This document shows, piece by piece, positions 26,251-38,393 of a DNA stretch of 64,000 bases. Numbering within the stretch: position 1 is the first letter of the stretch; every line of letters starts with the position of its first letter. The stretch lies in the NCBI RefSeq assembly GCF_000150275.1, contig NW_002060962.1, forward strand, positions 150,007 to 214,006, given 5' to 3'. Source of the DNA: Trichoplax adhaerens. Its lineage: Eukaryota > Placozoa > Uniplacotomia > Trichoplacea > Trichoplacidae. The translations under genes and the position numbers were made by a program. Under the pieces are notes generated by a model, which saw only the letters and a program-made list of their open reading frames with translations, had not been told where the DNA came from and did no database searches.

Positions 26251-27958
26251 GGAGGTAAACGATAGCAAGTTTTCTTGATAAAGCTCACAAGAGAACTAAT
26301 TTATTCAGTACTGTTATGCTCTGTTTACGTACAGTACCGTATTCAATCATCCCTACATTTTAATAAAAATAATTAATATCGATCAAATCGATCTCGCAGC
26401 GTAGGATGGCATCGTCAACTAATGATCCGAACATCGATTCCATAATGCTATAATCTCTCTTCGTCAATATCACATCGTAATTTATTGGAGTCTTGAAATC
26501 ATTGTAATGATATTAAACCTTGAGCAAGAATTAATATCGGAAATTTCACAAGGCGTAATGAACGTAATGGAAAAATTGCCATACAAATAGTAAAAGTTAG
26601 TTACTGTATCATGTTGCAGATGCTAATTGAAATAAAATAATAAGTAATGTCACTAATGGAATACGATACTTCTACACCTATACATTATTCTTCTTTAGCA
26701 CAATAGGAGAGAAGATACCTTTCGAACTACATCTTACTACGCGGAAATCTGCTTTGCAGGTATTATATTAAGATTGATCACATATTCGTAAATAAATATA
26801 CGTACACTTGTACAGTATATACTGCACTTATATACAGTAATACAATAACGTTAACATCATTACGTTAATTAATTATAGCATCCAGAATCATAAATGAATA
26901 GATACTCATGTTTACCACTGCTCGTGTTAAATATGTTCTTGAAACAGGCAATATATTACACTATATATTTTTGTATAAATACAGTATATTATACTTCTAT
27001 ACATCGGCTGTTTTACGCCATGTCGAATTTGTTTCTTACAAATCTAATGTACTAGCACATTCTACAATATAATTAAAATAGCTAACGCGATAATTTTGGG
27101 CAAAATATCAACGTAGGATCAAGGTACTCCCAAAAAACAAAAGAAATAGGTACTGTTAGCTGATAATTTTAAAATCATCGCTACCTATTGCTAAACCGAA
27201 CTTGGTCACGGTAATCAACTATTAAATATACTCTATGACCGTATTCTAATATTTGATATCCTAAAATAATACAATCGCCCTTATTTATTTACTTGTTTCG
27301 CGACTAGTTGAAGCAACTTATTCTTATTCTTAACTCTAAATGGGTATTCGTATTTTGCTTATATTGGAATTAGGTACCTTTGTTTGAGGATTAAAAACAA
27401 CCGCTACATATGACCCGAAAACTAGAGAATTTATCTTAAATACTCCTACTTTTAACGGCTACAAAATGGTGGGTTAGCAAATGTAAGCAATCAATGCCAC
27501 TGTCTTATCACTCCCCAATTTAACGAAGAGAACACAATCGCTAATTAAATTTATATGACGCATGTAATAATATCAAGTCCCTTATTTGCGTATTTATGTT
27601 TTGTTTAGTGACTAATGCTGCGACTCATACGGCTGTGATGGCTCAATTGTGGACTCAGAATAAGTGTTATGGACTACATTTACTCATTCTCCAGGTTCGT
27701 AGTCTAGAAGATCATACTCCTCTACCTGGAATTACCCAAGGAGATATTGGGAATAAATTTGGGCATAACAGCATTGATAATGGTTTTATGCGATTGGATA
27801 GTATAAGAATACCCCATGATCAAATGTTAATGAAACGTTCAAGAGTAAGTAAAGATATACAATAATCTGTATACGAGTATATCTCGACTCGTCTTATGAT
27901 TTATGTAAATGTTGTTTATATATCGCCGTAGGTTACACTCGGCGGAAGCTATATCCCG
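26250..27958 (+). pseudogene. Acyl-CoA oxidase fragment, truncated and stop-containing
   Basis: This is a duplicate of 42726 to about 45055 of the intact acyl-CoA oxidase, running from intron 1 into the start of exon 7. The exon 2 equivalent is deleted. Exon 3 (about 26699-26759) is still open. Exon 4 (near 27117-27210) has two premature stops: Trp to TAG in the KKW segment and Gln to TAA in CQTE. Exon 5 (near 27376-27475) has Arg to TGA and a one-base insertion in a T-run. Exon 6 (27604-27850) is intact and highly similar to the functional copy. Homology stops inside exon 7 at about 27958. There is no start codon, catalytic region or peroxisomal signal, so no functional enzyme is possible. 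Confidence 0.88.
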
Positions 27959-29853
27959 GTATTATTCACTGTACAGATTATTATTTAGTGTTTACTCACG
28001 AATTCTACTTGTATGATCACCAAAATCTATTACTAAGCAACATGTAAATGATCGACACTGATGCAACACATACATGCGAATGTGTAGTTTTCATTGTTTC
28101 GATAGAACGTCGTTCAAAGTAAGTATTAAGCTGTTTATTGATGTTTTTTTCCCCCACTACGTTGAATTAAAATTTGCTGACGACGGATGGCATGCATACG
28201 TTGTAGACACTACAGTGTATTGTACCTAGTACAAATAAACAAATAAAATCGCTGTCAGTACTTTATTCCTGTAATCGTAAAGGCCTATGTCTATGTAAGT
28301 ACGAAATCTTGACCCAATGACTATCGAATGATGAAATGGAACTATTTCATTACGTTACTCGTTGTAATTCAAGCTGATTTATGCCCTAACGCTAAACAAG
28401 GTACGGATTTTACAGCTTAAATCGAAAATCTAGTTCTTAGTAGAATTATTTATCGATCCTTAACTTCTTTATACCATCCTGCTATCAAGGTACATTAAAA
28501 GTCTTGTAAGCGTATCACGGCTAACTCACTAAGATAGGAGATAAGTTAAGTTAATTTGGTAGGATTCTGTGACTAAATATGTATATCATACATGCATAAG
28601 ATCGTTTAGGGTCAAGTAATTCCTGATTGACAATTATAATTAGTTATTAGTGAAAAGCTTGTTAAAATAAGTAACATAAACGTACAATACGAATATATAT
28701 GTTGCGGCTAAAGTTATGTGTGTTATATGTGTGTGATATATATATTTAAAGGTATTACAAATCAACCTCGAGATTTTTAACAACTATAGAATTGGGTGAT
28801 CAATAATAACTAGATCATTGATAGTCCTGTACTACCTGATAATTTAGTATCCGAGAATATCACATGAGAAAGTAATTTTCAATGTTACATCTCATAAATC
28901 TATACACAATTCTCATCCTGTATTCATATACAGTAGTTACGGAATGAGATTTTCGTTAGTTACGTTGATGCATACAGTTTCTATATTATAAGCTTACTGC
29001 AAGACTTTCGAAAACGTAATAAGTATATAGATAGGTATAACACTAATACTGTAACCTTCAACCTTCAACTGGTAGACGCTTTAGGTAGATATACGCGTAG
29101 ATATACGTAAGTTGTTGTATGTAACTGTATAATATCATATTACTACTTATTTTTATTTGTTATTCGTATAATCTATATGACACTATACTGATATGTGTTT
29201 ATACACATTGCACCTACGTAGTCGTCCAAATAACGCTTCTTCGAGTTTACGAAAATTTTAAATAATTTAATAGTGTAAAATTATGTTCAAATTTATTAAA
29301 GTTTACCTATTTTAAATTGTTTATTATAGAAATAGAAACCAAAACAGTACTGATACTCTTATTCTTGAATATGCGCATTTAAAATAAAAGGCATTAGAAT
29401 CGGTACTATAAAAGAAGAGACTATAGTAACAATGTCATTACTACTCTAGCTCTAAGTAATAAGATGTTGGTCAAAATTTTGACCACAAAGTGGAAAATAT
29501 GCATATATACGTTCCTTAAAGTATTATGTTGTTTATCAGATCTGTCGCTACTTATTGTTAACGAATACTTTTCTTAGTTAAATACCCAATTTTACAAATA
29601 CAATATCGATGGAATTCTATAATATAATGGCATATGGTACAGTTGACAGTGAATAGATAATAATAATATTCTACGATACTGTACTCATGTATGAAAGGCG
29701 TCACAGTAAACACCTACGTATCTCTGTATATATTTTCTATCACAGTGAGAGTATACGATGCTATAAAGATTAGCATACAATTAATTCTTGTTATGAGCTC
29801 AGTCACGACTTTGATTTAAATTTCTAAATATTTTGCTAAAATGCGTATATCTG

Positions 29854-30013
29854 GATATATTGACAGCTTAACGACACGAGCATTGCAAAGACTAACACTT
29901 GCACGCTACGGTTAGATACAGTTATACAGTTATGATATATTGACAGCATAATGACACGAGCATTACAAAGACTAACACTTGCACGCTACGGATAGATACA
30001 GTTATACCTTTGA
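29854..30013. repeat. 80-bp tandem duplication just downstream of hotdog gene copy B
   Basis: The segment from 'gatatattgacagc' to 'gatacagttatac' occurs twice, at about 29854 and 29934. Blocks A and C each carry it once, so this is a local duplication specific to copy B, in its 3' flank. Confidence 0.8.
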
Positions 30014-32280
30014 TGAATTTAAATCGATTGTCATGTTGCAATAACATATAGTCTTGTCACCTTTCGTCAACAAGAAGTGAAGCTTTTGTGGATCTTCATG
30101 ATTTTGGAATGTAGTTATTTCAAGTTGCTGGCTTTCTCGACAATGATTGACGTAACAAATGTCGAATTCTCTAACACAATTTGGGTTGAAATCATAGGTA
30201 AACCCGGTATGATAAGCTGGTGAACGCTTATAAATTGCATTTGCTGCCACATCGAAGCAGAAAGTAAAATAACGGGAGTTTTTAATTATATGGTGGTGAT
30301 CTAAGTCGTCATAGCGTGAATAAAAGGTGTGTTTATATGCATCTTTAGGTATTTCTGATGGCATATTAACCTATTTGTAAAGCGATAAGATAAAATGAAA
30401 ATGATGATAATTAGTACAGTATATCTAGTTTTAACAAGTTCGTTCACCCGCATTTATTATTCATATAAAAAACGACGAGCATCTTATGTCTACTTAATTC
30501 TTCTAACTGAGAACACTACTTGCAAGTATCATAATACTGTTAACTATAAATATCAATTATTTATTAAAAGACTGATAATATCCTAACCTCATGTGGTCCG
30601 AGTTTGTTGCGATACTCTGAAAATGTTTTCTGATGCCAATCAGTAAACGGAACACCTTTACCATTTTTCATACTAAAGTTAACGATGTTACTTGCAACGG
30701 ATATTAATACTTTATCATGTAGTTGGAGATCTGTATTGACAATAAAGGATGACTTGCCTAAACTGAGTAGCTTTAATTCATGCTTAAGATCTTGAAATTG
30801 GTCGATTTTGAATAATTCGGGGTCGATTTTTATCCGATGAGTAAAAATAACTTGTATAGCATCTTCAAGAAGATGACCTTTCAAGTAGCCTTGAGCAAGA
30901 TAACAGTTAAATCGTGAATTGGAAATTGCCTCCTTTACATACTCAAGAATTACATTGTTAAAGCGATCGCGATGGAAGCCCACTGAAGGAACGTCAGTAT
31001 GGACACAGACATCTGATTCTGTGTGCATCGGTAATCGCCACTGTGGCAATTCGCCAGCAATTTCACGATCTAAGTCTAGATATCCTTTGCACACAATCTC
31101 TTCTCCACATTTACCAATACATAGAATACGATTAAGTTCTATATTCTCATAAACAGAAATATCAACGGTATCGCCTACAGAAACTTTTCCGGTAACATCT
31201 AGGTGTAACTCTTTAATTTGAGCTAAAGAACTCATTCGTGTAGCTACCTGAAATTTTTTTGACGATATAGCACTACGAATGCCGTGTTGGCAGTAACTTA
31301 ACATCTGAGCCCAATTTACGTTTCGATTTTCATCCAAGTCGCTAGGTCGTACCTCCACGGATGATATCATACATGGTTCGGATGGCAAACCTAATTTTTC
31401 TAGATTTATCAAGCTATGTTTAAGGTCATCACGAATTTGAGAGTTACGCAATTCCTCAGTTACATCATCCGATATTGCGTGCAGTTTATGATCTTGAGTA
31501 ACTTCAGTCGTGGCTTCAACTTTACATAGCAAGCTTTTATCATCGCCAAGAGTCATTTCACATAAGGTCTTGAAGGCATTCTTGTTGAAATTTGTCAGCT
31601 TAACCATTGCGTTACCAAGTAAACCATAGTGAAAATTATAAAAATTGGGATCAATCGTCATTTTCACTGATTTTAAGAGAGGTTTGGTACCATCTTTAAA
31701 TAGTCCAAAAGTCTCATTCATAAAACGAGAACTTAAGGCACCAGCAAGATGGCCAGTATTGGGTACATTGGCCCTGCGACTTTGATCAACGAAAAAGTTG
31801 ACGCCAGACAAAGAGCCGGGATACTCAGCGGACGTGGCTGCAGATCTAAGACTGTAAGCACTCCATATCGATGGCGTGAGCCTGTTGATTTTGCCTGCAA
31901 ATTGAGCATCATTCTATGTGTTATTGAGGGTGAGCATTGAAAAGCTTGTTGGATATTTCTAATGTCATCGTTAATAAGTAAAGTATAAAGCGTGAGTACT
32001 GTGCACATACAGTATAGTACGCGAAATTATTATGGTAAACTAACTAAGTAGAGTAAGTACACTAACATAATATTCTTTTAATAATAAAATAAATATATTG
32101 TTATATCCATCACCAACTACAGTATGCGGAAAAATATTATCAGAAGCAAGAGGTAAATATTACTAATAACAGATGGAAAACCATAAAAGGATTTGTTTGA
32201 TGGCAAAATAATCTAGTCTAACCTCCAGAAAGGCGATAAGAGAATGGAAGGGCGACGGAAGACGCTCGCAACACTTGCAT
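30002..32280 (-). CDS. Predicted mitochondrial multi-hotdog (thioesterase-like) protein, copy B
   Basis: Exons 32280-32223, 31894-30588 and 30370-30002 have the same lengths (58, 1307, 369 bp) and phases as copy A, giving 577 residues. The presequence (MQVLRASSVALPFSYRLSGG) and the two clear hotdog units (VRPSDLDENRNVNWAQMLSY and SRYDDLDHHHIIKNSRYF) are intact. Differences from copy A are scattered substitutions, for example ISSKKFQVATRMSS for MLSKKFRIATRISS and LKHELKLLSLG for LKQELKLLNLG. There are no stops or indels in any exon. Intron 1 is shorter than in A because of the roughly 140 bp deletion at 32027. Function is inferred from fold only. Confidence 0.7.
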
Positions 32281-35200
32281 ATTTCAAATAAATGGAAACG
32301 TTCTATAGTTATACTTGATAAAACTGTTGCTGAAACTGAAAAGATAAAAAACAGTGATATTAGTTAGTTATCAACAGATATCCAAGCCAACTTATAAGTC
32401 GTAACGGTATGATTGTGATTTATAGTATAGTAATTTATCTTTTGGTTCTAAGCGTCAATCGTAGTAGTAGTCTTGCTATGGTAAATTCAACTATTCTCTA
32501 GGATATGGTTTGTAAAGTTGATATTTTCAAACGAGTTGTAATATCTCTAATGATATACATTATAATAGTAGACTTTAATTGGTGTCGATGGATTAAGAAA
32601 GTATACTGAGAACCTAAATTGAAAATCCAATACAGTATTTACTTACTGAACTATTCAGTACTGATTATAATTATCGCTACAGTTCCTATAATTCTTCCAC
32701 GGTAAAAATAATAACAAGAGTATAGATGTAAATTACTAGTAAGACCAGAATGTACGATACTGTATCATGTAGTATCATTTTAAGATTGGTGTTACTGTGT
32801 CAGATTATATTGCCTATTTACTAAATTCTCTCTTTTCCTTTTAGTTGTCCCCAAACGGAGAAAATCTCTATTTGCTTCTTGCCCCTCTCTATTTTAGTCT
32901 CCTGATATGTAACTTTGGCAGTCTAAAGCTGGCAACTTTGTCTGCGATTGTAATGGCATGTTGTCGTACTGTAGTATTATATTTATCTGCTCCTCTATTT
33001 TGCAATTTATGAGTCCCAAAATCAAGAATTTATCCGTCATCGCAGAGATCATAGGAAACTTGTTCAATTTTTGACTTCCACCCAAAATAATCATACACAG
33101 TTTATCGGTAGATTTATCTTCGACAATAATAATAGTGTAGACTACTTAGTCGCTAACGATCGATATAATAGAATTCCTTTACGTAATCTTGACGAACGCA
33201 AACCTAGCAAGAATTTTAATGACAACATAGGTATTGAAGTGGGCTGCAATATGATTCATTATTATTTGTGCATTTAGACCAGGCCATGCAAGAGCTGCTA
33301 CAGACTACCAGAAGGTCTTCTATTAATCCGTGCAGCTGCTGACATATAGTACAATCCCATATGAGACATATTCAATTAAGCATGAGGATGCCCTTGTCAC
33401 TGACCTCTAACCGACAATGATAGAAAAACTATCATTGTCCTTACGTACTAGAGTAGAAGTCTCCGACTATTGGCTTTCTATCGTCAGGGCTTTTAATTTA
33501 TTCACTGTAATTAGCTACGGGTAATCGTAATCAATCTCATCAAAAAAATAAATGGAGGCTACTTCATCTTAAGCATAATCTTGGAGTGAACTGTATGTAT
33601 AGAAATGGTTGTATAGATAGCAATCAATTTCATTTCTACTTTTCCTGCAATATCTGATACGAAAATAATATTGCTGCACTGCTGAATAGATAGCAATTGC
33701 AAAAGAAATAGCATAAGGTCCAATGACCATTTATGTAAAGTATACTGATGATATGGTTGTAGCAGAACCATATCATCGTCACACCGGGACTCATTGTAAC
33801 TGGAATAGCGAATCATTATACTGTACATTTCATCTTGACGCACATATTGAGAACTGAGTGATTCATTAGCTGATCATGCAAATGAAAAAAATTGCTGAAA
33901 AGACTTTTCCAATACAGTAACCAAGGCGTTATCCTGCTCTCAGTGTCCTGTAGTCCCATCCATGTTGGCTAGTGAGTCCACAACGTGCACAAGTGTAGTA
34001 GATCGATCTAAAATATTCTTGCGGTTGGAAAAATGGCCCAATTGAATAACAAACCGATGAAAGGTCGTTCATTGACCCCGCAAGAAAAAATAGATCGAAG
34101 AAAATTTCTCAGGAAATTGTTGTTGCCTACACGCTAATCCATAACGTGCGAGCGTATGGAGCAGCGTGCAACCTTTTTTCATGATTAGATATTGACCATT
34201 ATTGCATTAACAGTTGAAAACAATGATACTAAACTAATTCTCTTGAGGGATTGGAACATTGAGTAGTGGGTAGTAGGTAAGGTAGAATTGCTAAGTGTTT
34301 TCATGATTGTTCTCTTAGTTCGTAACTGCACGATCCTTGTGTACACATAAACGCATTGTTTGCTTTTACAAAATTAGGATGCATTATAACAGGCTTTAAT
34401 CAACAGTAATGTCAATGCACAAGATTGCCAAGCATGACAAAGGAAAATTTTTTTTCAGGGTTACTAATGAATAAAAAATTGTTCACCAGCGTACACGAAA
34501 GCTCATTGTCTCACTGTAAGAATGTTGGTGGACGTGAAATCAACCGTTCTCTTTCATGCTCAAAATAACTACAACCGGACTAGTACCTAGGTTGCTTATT
34601 TTAGCCACTGTTAAAATAACACACAGACCGTAGAAATTAACGGTTCAAGATCTACTTTACTCTATGGATGTCTGTAATCAAGGATAGCATAAATCCAAAA
34701 AAGGTTGTTTGAACAAAGCTGAAAAATATCCTAGTCGCTAAGTAGAAAGTCACCTATCATGCTATGACGGAGAGCTACACTTTATCCACAAGATCGATAT
34801 GCTCTTCTCTATGTCAAATGTATAACAGATGATTGGTGTTGGTTATGAAAGGAAGTGGTGGGGTTGCAATGGTGATCGCCATTGAATCATGTCTACAAAA
34901 GTATAAATTACGATCGCACATTTTAAAAATTCAAGGAGGATTCGTTCAAATTGAACGGTTTCATTCACACTACTGTACTATGCTATCGAAGATGATATTC
35001 AAAGGATCTATTGCATCTTGGCGATGGGATCAGCCTTGCAAATTTGCCACGACAAGAAATGAAAATCACCATAACGACATGTGATCGCACACCTTGGGGG
35101 AAGCATAGCAAGTTACAAGACAAGTACAACTTGATACTCGCTGATATCTACCTCTTTCTACTGGTAATGATAACAGTCGCAGCCATTCGCAAATCCCTTC

Positions 35201-35800
35201 TCCATTACAATATTACAATCATGATGGAATTTATGGTCGGCGCTGGCGTCTTCAGACAAGCAGCCGATTTTTCTTCAACAAGAGCGATACTGACTACACT
35301 AGCTTGCAAGTGTTTCCCCCCAAAGTCAAACAAATTGGATACAGAACAAGAATTAAAAAGCAACTATTACAAGCATCAAACCTGAAAGAAGTTAGCGGTT
35401 AGCTTTAGGAAAACTTGAGAAAATAAAAAGAGATTTGCAATTTCAATTTTCAAACTTGCAAGCCACCTTGAGCTTTTCCACCTGGGTCTTCCACCAACCA
35501 ATGAGGTCCCGTAGAAGACTGAGATCAGTTTCAATACGGTACCGCTATACAATACGCCTGGCAGTCGCCCACAGCATGGGCGGAGCTGTAGGCTGGTCCA
35601 AATGAGACCGTTAACCTCCTGGATGTAGAGTATACAGCAGAGTTTTGTAAACGCTATTTTCCAGCTCCAATTTTGATCTGCAACATTTGAAAAATCCAAA
35701 ACAGGTTTGGACAAGTCAGTTTTATGCTTTACAGGGGCTACATGTACCGTACTAGACTGTATGCAGACATGCAGTACTACGATCTGCATGTTGGACCTTC
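32281..35800. other. 5' flank of hotdog gene copy B
   Basis: Non-coding, homologous in patches to 22766-26115 and 60128-63620. The conserved short hairpin is at 34596-34619. Open frames around 34833-35876 are not kept in the other two copies and are not called as genes. Confidence 0.5.
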
Positions 35801-35832
35801 TATGACACTCTATCAACGACATGAACCAGAAT

Positions 35833-37908
35833 GAAAATGATCGTGCTGCTGCTCCAAATATCAATGATAGTTTCAATTCATAGTAGAGCTGATAGTGCTA
35901 CTTCTGATATTATTATTCAACATTTACGTCGAGCTAGCGATGAATGCTTTCAAGGGGTACAAGCAGAGAATGGCAACAATGATGATGTATCGACTTCTTC
36001 TTTAGCAAAGGAAGATAATAATCCAACAGCAGATGCTGATGATAAACTCGATGAGATTCAGAGTCAAAATGATCCCAACTCAAAAGGCCACCCAATAGAA
36101 AAGCAATTTCAAGTCCTAAACACTGTAGGTTCTATCCACTAGGATCAAAGACGACAACCAAAATGCTACATAATTTTGGATTGCTTTGAATCAAAATTAC
36201 TTATGCTTAATACTGTAATCCAATATTCAATCACGAATAACAAGTAGAGATATTGTATCACTAATTCTTGAGTTATACTTTTTGCAATTATATAATGTAA
36301 TGAATTGCTAAAATCTAGCTTGCATCATGTCATATGTAGGAAGAAATACGTCATATTAAAAGCATACAACGATGAAAAGGTGCTATATTTTGGTATGAAA
36401 CAAGTTTCTGAATGGATAAAGTTAGTATTGCAGTTAGCTAGAAAGCGAGGAAACGCTCCTGAGCTATTTGTTATTCGCAAAGTAATGCTATTTAAAAATA
36501 TATCTATTTCTATTTATATAATCGGAGATAGATATTATGTATGATTCATAATGTCTTAGAAACATGGAGAAAATAGTATTAATACTTATCTTATCTTATT
36601 TGAAGGCTAATCAATATAAAGATGTAATTTTACAACCTCATAATTACGTTCTGTTGATCCTGGAAGTCATCTATTTGTGGGGAGCAATTAGGATTTGTGG
36701 TGATCACCAGCTTAGACAGTTCTTAATTGGTAATGCTACGCGGAAGAGGCAGCATATTAATTTTACAAAGTGACTTATTGGAACTACACAATATATAACT
36801 TATACCCATAACAAGCATTCCTCTATAATTTATTAGAAACTGAAAGATCTCAAGAATCATACATATCCTCTCTACAAGTATTTATGCTGGGTATTTTACA
36901 TTTACAACTACGAGATATTCAGCTGGCTGAGCAGGTAAACCAATTTTAAGACTACTCGTATACATTAGGGATTTAAATATACGTGCAATGCGAGTGTACA
37001 AATATTGTACTACTTATACGAGTATTACTGTAAACTTACAGTAGAGCATACTAATAAGGCGTCTGTGCAGTTTTAATAGATTTAAGGTATTTACAAACAG
37101 CTATTTCTCTCGAGGTTTTAATTAATTCCTATTAAATAATTGTATGCTCCTTAGTATTTGAAAGAAGCAGTTCGTATCTCCAAGAAATCTCGGCAAGATA
37201 ACTATATTGCACCATATGCTACTTACGAGTTAGGATTACTATTAACCGAACATGCACAGGTACGAATCATTATAATTATGATATTATCGCCGTCGGGTTT
37301 ACTAACCCTGATGTATCGGCATTTACTTAAGTGGATACCTCCGTGGATGGAGGTGGTAGTTGAGAGTCCATCGATACTGTAGCACACAAATTATTATGGA
37401 AGAAGAGTATACTTATTCTGAATAGGAAAAGAGAGATAACCGGGTTCTAACATCCGCTGGAGGGGATAGCAACAACTGAACTCCTCGTTCAACTATAGAT
37501 ACACTACATATATATATATAAAATTGTTACATAACACAGTATCTACATTGTGGCATACTACATGCGAGTAAGAGAATGAAAAGCATTCTAGCAAATACTG
37601 TAGTGAGTAACATACTACAATAATAAATACTTTTTTGAAGCTATACAGTAAGAATCAAACGTAGTTAAATTACGTAATAACGATAATAAATCTGCCATTT
37701 TACTTGATAATTAGGGTGTCAGTCAAGGAAAATCACTTTTAAATCAAGCAAAGGTATATTTATCTACTTCTAGAATCTCTTAATAACGTAATTTCCATAT
37801 CAATACTAACATGTCACTGTAACGTATATCAAGGACAATTATAGCGGCTACGACCTGGAAAATCGATTACATTTTAGAATTCATTCGGCTTTAAGCAGAT
37901 TAAAATAG
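35833..37908 (+). pseudogene. TTC39C: TTC39C copy 2, decayed
   Basis: Homology to the intact gene starts inside exon 3 (acidic linker). There a small indel puts stop codons in the first 50 bp of the original frame; the rest of the exon 3 equivalent, to about 36125, is open. Near 36392 the start of exon 4 is fused to the middle of exon 10: about 1.24 kb (equivalent of 13660-14897) is deleted, removing the core TPR region. Exons 11 to 15 equivalents are intact and nearly identical (36606-36729, 36837-36934, 37155-37259, 37715-37753, 37834-37908). About 365 bp of foreign sequence sits in the intron after exon 13. No start codon or N-terminal half remains. Confidence 0.88.
37270..37637. mobile_element. 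Insertion of about 365 bp in the TTC39C pseudogene intron
   Basis: Absent from the otherwise near-identical intron at 15763-15869, so it arrived after the duplication or was lost from the other copy. It is less AT-rich than its surroundings at its left end ('cgccgtcgggtttactaacc') and contains a (TA)n tract near 37510. No coding frame, clear terminal inverted repeat or certain target duplication was seen. It could be a SINE or a MITE; class unresolved. Confidence 0.45.
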
Positions 37909-38393
37909 AAACAAGATAAAGAATCTGTATATTTAATTCTATACTCTGTCTGCTATGAAAGTATGCATATTCTATTCTAAAATTTTTTCAAATTTTGGAT
38001 TGTTTCATTACATTTAAATGATTTAATAATCTTTATTACACCCAGCTTTATAATCTATGTGAAGGAGGAAATATTTCACTCACTATTAGCACGGAATTAT
38101 AAGAAATCGTACGAATTTCACTTATTCCTATTTTATACAGTATGTCAGGATTGGTAGTCTATACATAATTTATGTAAGCTGTATATCACGTTGATAAATG
38201 CTTACATTAATCAATATATCAAATTAGCGAAAGGACTTATTTATCAAGATTTTTTTTATAGTTCGACAATATATTGTCATTACGGTAATAGTAATATTTA
38301 ATATCAGTAAATCAGCGTGATAAATAATGTTTAGAAGTGTAGATTTTATCTATTTATATTATCAATATAAAATAAGGATAATCTTGCTTTCTA

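Larger units (their letters stand above)
28000..35800. repeat. Segmental duplication block B (hotdog gene and flanks)
   Basis: The left edge (from about 28000) matches block C from about 55830 but is absent from block A. From 28262 to about 32027 it is nearly identical to A. At 32027 it lacks about 140 bp that A (22278-22420) and C share. The right part (32030-35800) resembles A and C less closely. The last stretch, about 35700-35790, matches C at about 63540-63610 ('catgtaccgtactagactgt'). Confidence 0.85.

Noticed and set aside
34833-35876. Open frames of 83, 124 and 166 codons upstream of hotdog copy B
   Set aside because: The matching parts of blocks A and C carry stops and indels, so there is no sign of selection for protein.
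37285-37380. Possible tRNA gene or tRNA-derived head in the 365-bp insertion
   Set aside because: The box-like words are poor matches and no cloverleaf could be built by eye.
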